Positions 35,076-44,961 of a DNA stretch of 64,000 nt are shown here, piece after piece. Location: the NCBI GenBank assembly GCA_018287875.1, contig JAGVVL010000015.1, forward strand, positions 2,294,001 through 2,358,000, in the 5' to 3' direction. Origin of the DNA: Nigrospora sphaerica (Eukaryota > Ascomycota > Sordariomycetes > Amphisphaeriales > Apiosporaceae). Both the position numbers and the translations under genes were made by a program. Every line of letters begins with the position of its first letter. Position 1 is the stretch's first letter. The notes under the pieces are model-generated. The model saw only the letters and a list, made by a program, of their open reading frames with translations, had not been told where the DNA came from and searched no databases.

Positions 35076-36620
35076 TGTATCCGTTTGCTACCACGAAGCG
35101 GGAGGAGAACTCGAGCGTCGGGGTGGATCAAGACGGCGTGGCAGAGGTTGGCGATAGCTGAGGGGGGACAAGTCTGCCGTGATGCAAAGCAAAGCCGCAA
35201 CGACACTTTTTTCTGTTGCCGATAATTCTAATGGGGTCCGATTGGCAAAAAAAGCACCCTGTTCCAGGCGAGTCCCCGCCTTCCCTCTTAATGGCGAGGG
35301 GCGCGGCACGGGCGCTGCTGATTGGCCCTATGCAAGATGTGTTTTCGGCCGGCTGGAAAATTTCTGTGGCTAGGTCGCTAACCGTCCCTGAGTTTCCCTC
35401 GGCGGAATTCTCCTCGTACGGCCCCAACTAATCGGGCGGGCGGTGAGGGCTTACCGGACAGCCACAGCTACATTACTCCATGTATGCAGTAGTGCTTCAC
35501 AAGCCACGCAAGCAACAGAGGGAGGAGCCTTTGTCACTGTTCTGGCGATGCTGGCGATGAATGATGGACAGGTGACGGGGGTCGTACATGCATGCAACTA
35601 TGTACATCATACATGTACATCGCGTACCTAAAGTACCTATCCGGGCAGGTAGTGACATCCAGTACAAGAGATACAGAGCCCCTGAAACCTCTGTACGTAC
35701 ATTCATAGGTACGTATTTGCTGTCTCGGCTAACGTTATCGGTCATGCTTCGGCAGACGGTATCTCTCCCTGCCTCCGTCGCACCTACGGAGGGCACGGAT
35801 GGGTTGCCGACCGGTCCCCAGCATCTGGCCGGCCGGCTGATGCGCCAGGCGTCCCGACATCGTCGGTTGTCAGTGTCTTGCATGAACTTCGCACCACACT
35901 GCCCATTTATGGGTGGAGCAGTCGAAGAGGACGGTAACAGCGGGCAGGGGGTGACCAGGGAAAACCCGCTCGCGCCCGAAAAGCCTCGCGTGGCCAGTCT
36001 CTGCGTAAGCGTCGCACGGGTGAAATCGGTACGTCACTCTGCTTGGTTAGCCGGGCCCAGGGCCGTCGGGTTTTTTCTACTGGCTGGGCTGCTGCCGGGG
36101 CTGGAGCTTGCCAACACGATGGAGAATCAGGCCGTCAAGTGCCTGATGTCAAGACCGGCCTGCTTTTTTGCAGCAGTCCTTTTGGCCGTCCGTCTCGTGG
36201 TGCTGTGCTGCTCTTATGGCGGGCCTGCGGGACCACGGCTAACCGCAGAAGCGTAGGCTGGAGGGTTCCCTAGCTGTTCTGTGACTGAGCTTTTTCTGGA
36301 GCTCCCCTGTTGGAGCGTTTTGTTTCTCCAATCGGTCCCAAGACGTTTCGCAGCCGCTTGCCTCGTCTCGTCTCCGTCTCGTCTCGTCACTCTCCCTTCT
36401 TGGCCTTTGCGTCAAATAAAACCACCCGGATAACCTCACCTTCGAAACCGTCGCCTCCCCCATTGCAGGCTGTGGGCAAGCATCCAGTCTTGAGGCTTCC
36501 TCTACCATCTAATATAATATCTGCTCGCGTCCTTCTGCCAGCGTCGTGATCGACTGCCACGGTCCTGTGCCTCCCCCCCTCGTCCACGCTTGCCCCGTCA
36601 CCCACGGTCCAACCGCCACC
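35076..36620. other. Divergent promoter region of SURF6 and KGD2
   Basis: About 1.54 kb between two divergent starts. It carries several GTACGTAC/TACCTA-type short palindromic elements at 35600-35720. Pyrimidine-rich sequence with repeated CTCGTCT precedes KGD2 (36360-36400). No supportable coding sequence. Confidence 0.55.
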
Positions 36621-38116
36621 ATGTTCTCGAGAAGACTTCTCACCACGGCGCGCGTGGCCTCGCTGCGCCGGCCAATGCAGCAACCCCTGCGCGGCGTGCC
36701 CCTGCCCGCTATGATGAGCCAGGTCCGCACCTACGCCGACGCCATCGTCAAGGTCCCCCAGATGGCCGAGTCCATCACCGAGGGCACCCTGAAGCAGTGG
36801 AACAAGCAGGTCGGTGACTACGTCGCCCAGGACGAGGAGATCGCCACCATCGAGACGGACAAGGCAAGCACTCTCCCCTCTCCCATGCGGGCACCGCCAC
36901 GACGCCCTGATGCGCCTGTGCCCGGCACACTCGCTAACCGGCAGCTATCCAGATCGACGTGGCCGTCAACGCCCCCCAGGGTGGTATCATTAAGGAGTTC
37001 ATGGCCAACGAGGACGACACCGTGACCGTCGACCAGGAGATCGCCAGAATAGAACCCGGTGAGGCCCCCGAGGGCAGCGCCAAGCCCGAGTCCAAGGAGC
37101 CCCCCAAGGAGGAGGCTGCTTCGACCGAAGCGAAACCCGCCGAGCCCAAGGAGGAGAACAAGCCCGCGCCCAAGCAGGAGGAATCCAAGCCCGCGCCCGC
37201 CCCGAAGAAGGAGACGCCTGCTCCCAAGCAGGACTCCAAGCCCGCCAAGGACGCCGGCCCGACCCTGGGCAGCCGCGAGGAGCGCCGCGTACGTTGGAAG
37301 CCCATGCCCTTGCCCCTGCGCCCCGCGCGCCGCTGCGTACTGACGTGCCCGTGATCTGTAGGTCAAGATGAACCGCATGCGTCTCCGCATCGCCGAGCGT
37401 CTCAAGCAGTCCCAGAACACGGCCGCCTCCCTGACCACGTTCAACGAGGTGGACATGTCGTCGCTGATGGAGTTCCGGAAACTTTACAAGGACGACGTCT
37501 TGAAGAAGTCGGGCGTCAAGCTGGGCTTCATGAGCGCCTTCTCGCGCGCCTGCGTCCTGGCCATGCGTGACATCCCCGCCGTCAACGCCTCCATCGAGGG
37601 CGAGAACGGCGGCGACACCATCGTCTACCGCGACTACGTCGACATCAGCGTCGCCGTGGCCACCGAGAAGGGCCTGGTCACGCCCGTCGTCCGCAACGTC
37701 GAGACTATGGACATGGTCACCATCGAGAAGTCCATTGCCGACTTGGGCAAGAAGGTATGTAACGGCGACAACGCCCCCGCCCCCTTGCCGCCGGCCGCAG
37801 ACTAACCGCGTGAACACAGGCCCGTGACGGCAAGCTGACCATCGAGGACATGGCCGGAGGTAGCTTCACCATCAGCAACGGCGGTGTGTTCGGCTCGCTC
37901 ATGGGTACGCCCATCATCAACCTGCCCCAGAGCGCCGTTCTGGGTCTTCACGCCATCAAGGACAAGCCCGTCGTCGTCAACGGCAAGATCGAGATCCGCC
38001 CCATGATGTACCTGGCTCTGACCTACGACCACCGCCTACTGGACGGCCGGGAAGCCGTGCAGTTCCTGGTCAAGGTCAAGGAGTACATCGAGGACCCGCG
38101 CCGCATGCTGTTGTAA
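36621..38116 (+). CDS. KGD2: Dihydrolipoamide succinyltransferase, E2 of 2-oxoglutarate dehydrogenase (mitochondrial)
   Basis: Exons 36621-36863, 36953-37288, 37362-37754 and 37820-38116 give 422 residues. A matrix-targeting N-terminus ([18 protein letters not shown]) is followed by one lipoyl domain, [19 protein letters not shown], with lipoyl lysine K81 in ETDK. A Pro/Lys/Glu-rich linker runs about 120-190. The catalytic acyltransferase domain ends with the active-site motif DHRLLDG (H395, D399). The linker leads into the catalytic domain without a clear E3-binding domain, as in other KGD2 proteins. Introns 2 and 3 are GT-AG (GTACGT, GTATGT). Intron 1 is GC-AG (AAG|GCAAGC) and begins immediately after the K81 codon. 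The enzyme transfers succinyl groups to CoA in the TCA cycle. Confidence 0.97.
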
Positions 38117-39148
38117 GCGCGGAAACTCAAGGGAGGTCGCATACCATTTTGGGGGGGAGGAGTTCTTGGGGACCCAGGCGTGGGAATGCCTGGGCCGGGT
38201 TCGCCCGGGTGCAACATGTTCATAGTGTACAATACAGAATCATGCATGTCGGGGCGCATAATTTAGACCGAGGGTTGCATTTGGCCGTTCAGCGTAGGCG
38301 GCCGCTCCAGTGGCCCCCATTCTGTAAGTTTACGGAATACCGCCAGGAGGGCTTGCTGAGGAGGCACCCGCCGTCATTGCAGGCTACCATGCCGACTGGA
38401 ATGAAGAGAGCTGCCCTTGTTCGTCTGGAGACGAAAAAGACAGGTCGACAGTGAACGTCACGTTCCCCGTGTCGATACACCAGTGGTGAGAACCTGAGTG
38501 TGCTCGAGCTTCATTTGGGCTTAAACACGGGGCTGGTCTAGAAGTTCATTCACCTCCGATGTTTCTTCTCACGGGTCGTCTGAGACGGTTGACCGTTTCC
38601 CTGACGGTTCGCAGCTACGTATCTCCTTTTGGGAGGGGGGCACAGTTCCTCTCGTCGTCCTCGAAGTGGCTTCTTCCCCCTATCCGATATCCACCAGCCG
38701 AGCAGCTTCAGCTGCATTCCTGGGTCATTCGGGGTCCCATTTTGGTAGTTCCCTACTACCACTACAAGGGTGAAGACTCCCCGAGGATTGGATTATCGTG
38801 AGCTCTAAGAATATATCTTGGAGTTGCAACAAGAAAGCACGGATATTCTTTTCTTTTCCTTTTCCCCCCTCTATTTCCCCCCTTCTTTTCTCTTTTCCTC
38901 TATTCCGTTTTCTTTTTCTTTTCTCTTTTCTCTTTTCCGGTTTTTTTCTTTTCTCTTTTCCGTTTTTTCTTTCCTTTCTCGGGATGTTCAAGACGGAGCA
39001 AGTTCAGCAACCCCGGTCCGAGAAACCCACCCCGGGACACCACTGTTACCGCGACGGAGCCCCGCGTAGAAATGGATCCCCCCCCCACCCCCGGGGTGGC
39101 CTCGTGGCCGCACGACGTCTCGGGGCGGTGCCGGCCCGACGGAGTCCC
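38117..39148. other. Convergent intergenic region with long polypyrimidine tract
   Basis: About 1 kb between the 3' ends of KGD2 and the Cys-rich gene. The plus strand is almost entirely C/T from about 38846 to 38981, with TTTTCTC-type units. No gene was recognised. Confidence 0.65.
38846..38981. repeat. Polypyrimidine/polypurine tract (TTTTC-rich)
   Basis: About 135 bp nearly pure C/T on the plus strand, built from TTTTC/TTTTCTC units with CCCCCT runs. It lies in the convergent intergenic space. Confidence 0.9.
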
Positions 39149-39841
39149 TTAACCGTCGATGCGGCCTTTCTCCTTTTCCCACTTGAGGAGGTCCTTTTCG
39201 GCCCGGCGGATCTCCCTCTCGGTGCGGCGCCAGGCGTAGGTGTAGAAGTGGCCAAGGTCGCGCCGGTCCGCCATAAAGTAGGCCTGCTCGAGGCGGTCGA
39301 CGGGCTCGCGGCCGACGGCCGACGAGACCCACAAATCGACCAGGGACGACCGCAAGATGATGGTTCCCGGCAGCGACAGGAGGTAGCCGAGCAGGTCCAT
39401 GTTCCGCTTCTTCACCGGCGGTCGAGTCCGGAGCAGGATCGCGAGGTTGTGCACCGCCGCTTCGTTCAGGGCGTTGCGCTCCTTCTCCTGGTAGCAGCAC
39501 GCCGGCGGCAGCCGTTCCGGCGGCGTGACCGTCCTCGGCATCGTCTCCGTCTTCTTCTTTTGCTTGCGGCCGCCCTTTCTCTTCACGACGGTGAAGCCGT
39601 CGTCGTCGTCGTCGCCGCCGCCGTCGCCCTCCTTCCCCTTGGCCTGCTCCTGCTCCTGCTCCTTTGCTCGGGCAGCTTGGCTCTCTTGACACCTGCGACA
39701 CAGGTGCTTGCTCGTCTGCCATATGATGGGGCAGTGTTCCAACATGGCGCAAAGGTCGCCTAAGATGCAAAACTCGTTACGCTTTTCGGTGTAACTCTCG
39801 CACCCGCAAGTGTAGACGACGTGGAACCCTCGATAGCACAT
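39149..39841 (-). CDS. Uncharacterised Cys-rich basic protein
   Basis: A single open frame on the minus strand gives 230 residues. The first 51 residues hold eight cysteines (C2, C12, C14, C25, C31, C37, C48, C51), including CGC and a terminal CRRC pair. That layout looks like a metal-binding module seen at the start of many filamentous-fungal orphans. An acidic stretch (GDGGGDDDDDGF) and a basic one (KRKGGRKQKKK, a possible NLS) follow. The C-terminal half is helical and charged (NEAAVHNLAILLRTRPPVKK, RRTEREIRRAEKDLLKWEKEK). I do not recognise a function. Coding status is supported by the intact frame, codon bias and ordered composition, not by a named family. Confidence 0.6.
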   Translation of the reverse strand: MCYRGFHVVYTCGCESYTEKRNEFCILGDLCAMLEHCPIIWQTSKHLCRRCQESQAARAKEQEQEQAKGKEGDGGGDDDDDGFTVVKRKGGRKQKKKTETMPRTVTPPERLPPACCYQEKERNALNEAAVHNLAILLRTRPPVKKRNMDLLGYLLSLPGTIILRSSLVDLWVSSAVGREPVDRLEQAYFMADRRDLGHFYTYAWRRTEREIRRAEKDLLKWEKEKGRIDG

Positions 39842-40294
39842 TTTGGCGACGCCTTATCTTGGTACGGCCTGGAGAGCGTGGCTGACGGTGGGTTTAGTGA
39901 TGCGATGGTGTAGGATGCAGGACCTCGGGCACACGCAAGTTGTTGGTGAATCGTGTACGTGGATTTAACGCGTTGGCAAAGGCCGCAAACACCGCCTCTT
40001 GGTTTGCTCAAGGACCTATGTTGGTGCAAGCGCGAGGGCACCAGTCCAGTGTTGGAACCAAGTAAAAAAACCCCCGCCCCTACACAAGGATCTTCTTCTT
40101 CCAGACGGCCATCTTGGGCAAACGGGGCAATTATATGTTGGCTCCCTCTGTTGAGAACAGCCGAATAACCCCAGAGGGAGTCAGGGTTAGGGAACCTGTA
40201 AATTCGTTGATCTGCTGAAGCACTTTACATTCAATAGTTCAGTACTTATTTTAGGTAGCCTTCCCCATGGTACGTATCCACTTTCCTTCGACTA
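39842..40294. other. Intergenic
   Basis: About 450 bp between the Cys-rich gene start and the 3' end of the dual-finger regulator. Nothing recognised. Confidence 0.6.
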
Positions 40295-42338
40295 TCAAAA
40301 GTCTCCTGTCTCAAGCGGCCCTTTGTTGAAGAGCGTAGCGACGATGATCCATGTGAAGGTGTCGGTGCCTGCCGGCAGTGCCCCGTGTTCCTGCTGCAGC
40401 ATCCGGCCCGTCGTCGGCCTCCAGGTCAAACTGTCCCGCGCCCGCCATTCTTCCTCGAAACTGGCCTCCCATAACGGGGTCGGCGCCGGCAGGGGCATGT
40501 CCAGGACCAGGTCGTCGTCCAGGGCTTCGTAGAAGTAGGCGTCCTGCTTCCGCAACCGCATCGCCAGCACATTGATGGCGTGCACGAGAAAGAGGGTGCG
40601 GCGGAGGGTCTCGACGAGGCACCAGTACCACCAAGACGAAGGCGCCGTGTGGCCTGCGTCGTGAAGCAGGTCGCGGCGGTACTTCCGCGCCACCTTGCGA
40701 CACATCTGGGAGGGGGTGGTTAGCATAGCCCCTTAAGGCTGGCGGCGGCTGGGTACCAGTCGCTCACCTTAAGCAGGAATGGCTGGTGTAGTTCGCCACT
40801 TCGGATCTGCTCCGCGGAGTCGCTAAAGAGGTCGAGGGCCTGGTAGATGACCATGGCATGCAGAGCAGCTAGCATGTCCGTCTCGGAATTGCACTGGGGC
40901 TATGAGGTAGAGCAGTGTCAGTCTATAGGCCAGTTCTCTCATCGAAAACCTCCGAAAGAAAATTCCATGATAAAAATACAAATTGGTGTATGTCTTACGA
41001 ATGCCTTGATTAGACGATCGCGTTCCGCTTTGACAATCTCGTGGGCGAAGCTTCGGCTGCTCGGTGTTGCCCCGGCCAAGGCGTTGGTGCATACCATGGC
41101 CCGCGCCATCGGCCCCTCGCTACGATGGTAGAGCTGGCAGTGGACGAAGGGCGGTTTTTCGCGTGTTGACACCATCGGTAGGTATCCCTTGATGATGCTA
41201 ACCATGTCCTCCGGAGACATGGTAGCGTCGCCACCTCTATCCGGGGACTCTGGCGCATGCCCGTCCGCGTACCTGTCGTGTCTCGGCGCCGAAAAATCGT
41301 GATGAGTGTCGGAGACGGATTCGGTCTGGTTAATGCTCGAAGAAGCGGGGGAAGTTCCCAAGCTGTTCGGCGTACCGTGGGCGTTGCCACCCTGTATGTC
41401 GCCCCAGAGGGAGGCGAAGGTCATGCCATTACTGTCCAGCTGGGTGCCCGTCCAATCCATGTTCTCAGAGACCTCAAAAGAGCCGTAAGGGAGTCGGCCG
41501 CTCCTATTGCCGTCCCCCGCTGTATGTTTGTTGAGTAGGGGAAAACCGCTATGATGGCCATGGGCCACCCCGGGATACCAGCTACTGTTGACTTGAGCAT
41601 GGCCAGACACGGTCAGTGGGAGGGCAGAGGCTGTAACCGCATCGCCCATAGCCGCCGAGGGCGTGCCCACTGCTCTGTTAAAACCTGCAGGTAGTCCCAT
41701 ACCCCCAAAGGGGGTTCCTTCAATGCCCACGGCAGAAATGTATTGGTTGGACGAGGTGATACTGTCAACCTCCTCTCCAGATACGGCTTCCACATACAGG
41801 GACGTGTCTCTCCCGTCGAGACCGACCAGGCGTCGGATTGTGGCATCGTTTCCGGGAGCGCCGTGGGCTATCAATCCAAAACGGCCGGTTTTCGGGACTT
41901 GTTCAGCCTCCCTCCGGTTACCTAAGCTTTCACTCACACCCCCTCCAGGGGCAGTGTTGGCGGTAGCTCCCAGGTACTCGCAAGGGAGATTGCGGCTCAA
42001 GCAACGGCGACAAGATGGCTGTTCTTGATTGCAACCTAGTTTGGATACCGCGCAGGCGCGACAGGACTTTCGTTTGGATCGTTTGGGCTTGGAGAATCTG
42101 TGAACACAGCGGCGCTTGTGCCGGTCCCGAAGGTCACCTGGAAACGCGTAAGCATTATCAGCTTCAGTACACGCACCGGGGACACAGCAACGCAGCAGAT
42201 GGTGAAGATGAGAGAAGGGGAGAGAGTCTGACGTCTGTCAAAGGCCTTGCCGCAGATGCCACACCTGTGGGCGGGTTCAAGAGCGCCAGGGGCTGGAGAT
42301 TGGTGCAGCGCGGCGTCGAGCGCCCGCAACGCGCACAT
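40295..42338 (-). CDS. Transcription factor with a C2H2-type finger plus Zn2Cys6 cluster
   Basis: Minus-strand exons 42338-42233, 42137-40999, 40893-40768 and 40705-40295 give 593 residues; introns are 95, 105 and 62 nt. The N-terminus holds a finger, C26-x2-C29-x12-H42 with C46 or H48 (RCGICGKAFDRR-DLRDRHKRRC). A basic linker (KPKRSKRK) follows, then a Zn2Cys6 cluster: C61, C64, C71, C78, C81, C88 with 2-6-6-2-6 spacing. This tandem layout is a known fungal regulator class. Intron 1 (GTCAGA donor, TTTCCAG) interrupts the finger after the first base of the R36 codon. The middle is Gly/Ser-rich and low in structure; the C-terminus (KAF-CNSETDMLAALHAMVIYQ, WWYWCLVETLRRTLFLVHAINV) is helical like the fungal TF homology region. 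Target genes are unknown. Confidence 0.83.
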
Positions 42339-44497
42339 CGTGTATTTACAGCGGGTTCACGGTTCTTCAGCTGGCCAAGATTCCGTCAGTGTCAGACACT
42401 CACCATGTGGGCGATGGCCCTCGCGTTTTATTCCGGGCTATTCTCATACACGCACACAAGACCGCATGGCTGTGCCCAACGTCAGCAGATGCAGCATCAG
42501 GAGGGTGGGGGTGCTTTTGCCGACAACGCAGAAATCAGTCAGGGTCGACGACGGGAACAACCTCGCATGCTCGCTGAATGTGCAGATCCGCGACAGATGA
42601 AGAAAATTGCATCTCATTTTGAAGGCGGTCCGTCCTGCTGCTTCTACCGCGCAGTGAAGCGTAGCGCCGCATCAGCGTAGGGAGCCTGACCGGTAAAACG
42701 ACGATACGTACGTGTGCTACCCGTTTGAAGTTGTATGTAGCTTGAAAATCCCTTGCAGTTGGGGGCAGGAGAGGCGCCAATAGCCGTGGCAGGCGACCAA
42801 CAGAATCGGTTGGCCATCGGTCGGGAGTTCTCTTGATTGGATAGAAAGCCTTCAAGGACGACAGCGGCGGTGTGCGTGGCCGAGGGAGGGAGGCAACAGG
42901 ATAAAAGGTACTAACCCATGTCTCGAACAGCCTTGTAAGCCCCAACCAGTGAAGTCAGCTCGCCAGGGTATACCGTATAACTGAGTGGGATATGCGCCAT
43001 ACACGGCACGCAGGCCGAGCGGTACTGTCGATTGGCCACGGGATAACAAGGAATAGAAGGGTGCAGGCAGCCCGGCGTTGATGATCGGGGGTCGGGGGTC
43101 GGGGGTCGGACCGTGCCATTCTGTAAGAGACCCCCCCGGGATTCCCGTCCATCAATACTCAAGTACCTAATGTACGTAATAAGTTGTCTAGGTTCCATTC
43201 GCCTACGTTTAGGAACGCAGGGCTCCAATGGCACTTGCCTGAGTAACCCAGACGATATTCCTCGCAGTCCCGCCGGCTCCTTCCATTTACCCTCTACACC
43301 AACGAGACTCGAGATAAAGATTCTCACGTAAGCTCGGAGTCCCATTCAGCGGCAGCGGATGTCTGCCTTCCTGATTTGAGAATGTTTACCCTACCGACTT
43401 GAGGACGGATGTCAGGCTAGGAACAGCAGGTGGCAGGTCGTGCCTCCCTCGAATATCTCACTCCCCAGATAAGTAGGTATCAGTTTAGCCCGGGTATTGC
43501 TAGCGCCAGTATGAACCAGCCTCTCGGGACGCAGGCGGGGACTGTCTATTCTGCAGCGGTAGGGTTACCATCGCTACCAAGACTCAAGCATCTTGACAGC
43601 TGTCGAGGGGGCCGGACACGTCGCTTCGCTTCGCTGCACGTTCGTAGGAGGGAGGAGCAGTTCATCTCGACCCCCCGGGCTTGGCGCTACTGTGGGGTTT
43701 AACAGTGGACATAGAGTAGCTGAGCTTCATAGTGGGGTACCGGATTCATATGTTTGTGTGTACACTTGAGTTTACCCCCCCTTCCGGGATTGATTCCAGA
43801 TAGACTGGAATATTAAGGAATCCTTTTTCTCCAACCTCCAGCGTGCGGCACCTTGAGGCGAGGTGCGCCGGCAAGGTGGCCCCACATTGCACCTCAACCT
43901 CAACGACTGAACCCACATGAAATTTTTGGGCCCCATAGCTGGGCCAAGCTCTAGGGGGGGGGGGGTTGAACTCAACTGCTCGCTCCATATTCTTCTGGTC
44001 TGAATAGTCACACACACCCCACAGTAGCGCTAAGCTATAAGGGGTGGGTTTGAGTTGTAGTGCACACACGCACGTTCACGGGGAACACGGACCGATGAGG
44101 ATGAAGGGGAAAAAACCCCCCACGGATTCAGGACCAGGGATGGCCAGAGTTCGGCCCAGCGCCCGCAACTCGACACCTCCCCAAACGGCCCGGACACGCG
44201 GCAATTACGTGCCGCACGTAGACGCCGACGTCGTTCCGAGCTCCCGCCAGTGTCGTCCACCATGCGGCGAAGGAACATGATAGAGCAGGTTTTCAATTCG
44301 TTATCAGAAAGAAGTATGGAAAAGTGTGGGCAGCCGAGCCCCCAACGGCGCCGATGATGACGCCGGGAACTTGGATGCATGCTGCAGCACATGTAGTAAA
44401 CCCGACTCCCAACGCCCCCTACACCCTCCGCCCGATGCGATAAAAGACAAAATCTGGGGCCCTCTGGTCCGTCTGTCTGGCCGCAAGTGCAATGGCT
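42339..44497. other. Intergenic, upstream of dual-finger regulator
   Basis: About 2.2 kb. It contains a short tandem GGGGGTC repeat (about 43087-43110) and a G9-G10 run near 43957. A 107-codon open frame at 43746-44069 (minus) lacks support. No gene called. Confidence 0.5.
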
Positions 44498-44961
44498 TCA
44501 CTGCGACTTGTTCCAGCCCAGGATGTTGAGCAGGTTGTTTCGCGGGTCGCCTAGTTGCTCTACTTGGAGAGCCTTGTTCCGCCGAGCCATGTGCTCGGGG
44601 GTGTTTTGTTGCGAGAAGATGCGGTCAAAGTTGCTGGATTCGGTCGTCAACTGTGAGCGGACGTACGAGACGACGCTGTAGGCTGTGGGGGAGGAGGTCA
44701 GTCGGGACGGGCCGAATGAAACAAGAAAGGCGAGACGAACTGGCTCCCAAGACGACAACGGCCGGTAGCATTCTGTTGCCATGCAAGTTAGCAAACAGCC
44801 AATCAGGGGTGGTGGGTTCTCCGGCATACACGGAGTAGTGGAGGGGCTATAGGGGTTCCATACCTTGTGGCGAGCGGTCCAGCGAGCTTGGCGGGTGCAG
44901 CAGCCACGCGAGCGGCCGCGGGCATGTGGGGACGAACGCCTTGGGGGGTCATGGCAGGCAT
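44498..44961 (-). CDS. Small single-span membrane protein, possibly mitochondrial
   Basis: Minus-strand exons 44961-44864, 44772-44741 and 44682-44498 give 104 residues. The internal exon is only 32 nt. Introns have GTATGG and GTTCGT donors, CAACAG and CCACAG acceptors, and good branch sites (GCTAAC, CTGACC). Splicing yields an Ala/Arg-rich, acid-free N-terminus (residues 1-33) that looks like a mitochondrial presequence. A hydrophobic span, MLPAVVVLGATYSVVSYV (34-51), follows. The soluble tail contains FDRIFSQQNTPEHMARRNKA and ends NILGWNKSQ. The frame closes exactly across all joins and the span is created by the small exon, which supports the model. I do not recognise a named family; an inner-membrane accessory subunit is a guess. 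Confidence 0.68.

Noticed and set aside
33260..35161. Plus-strand open frame of over 600 codons opposite SURF6
   Set aside because: It is the antisense shadow of a well-supported SURF6/Rrp14 gene; its Ser/Leu/Arg-rich composition reflects Lys/Glu codons on the other strand.
43746..44069. Minus-strand open frame of 107 codons
   Set aside because: It contains a run of prolines from a homopolymer G tract and has no recognisable domain or neighbouring exons.
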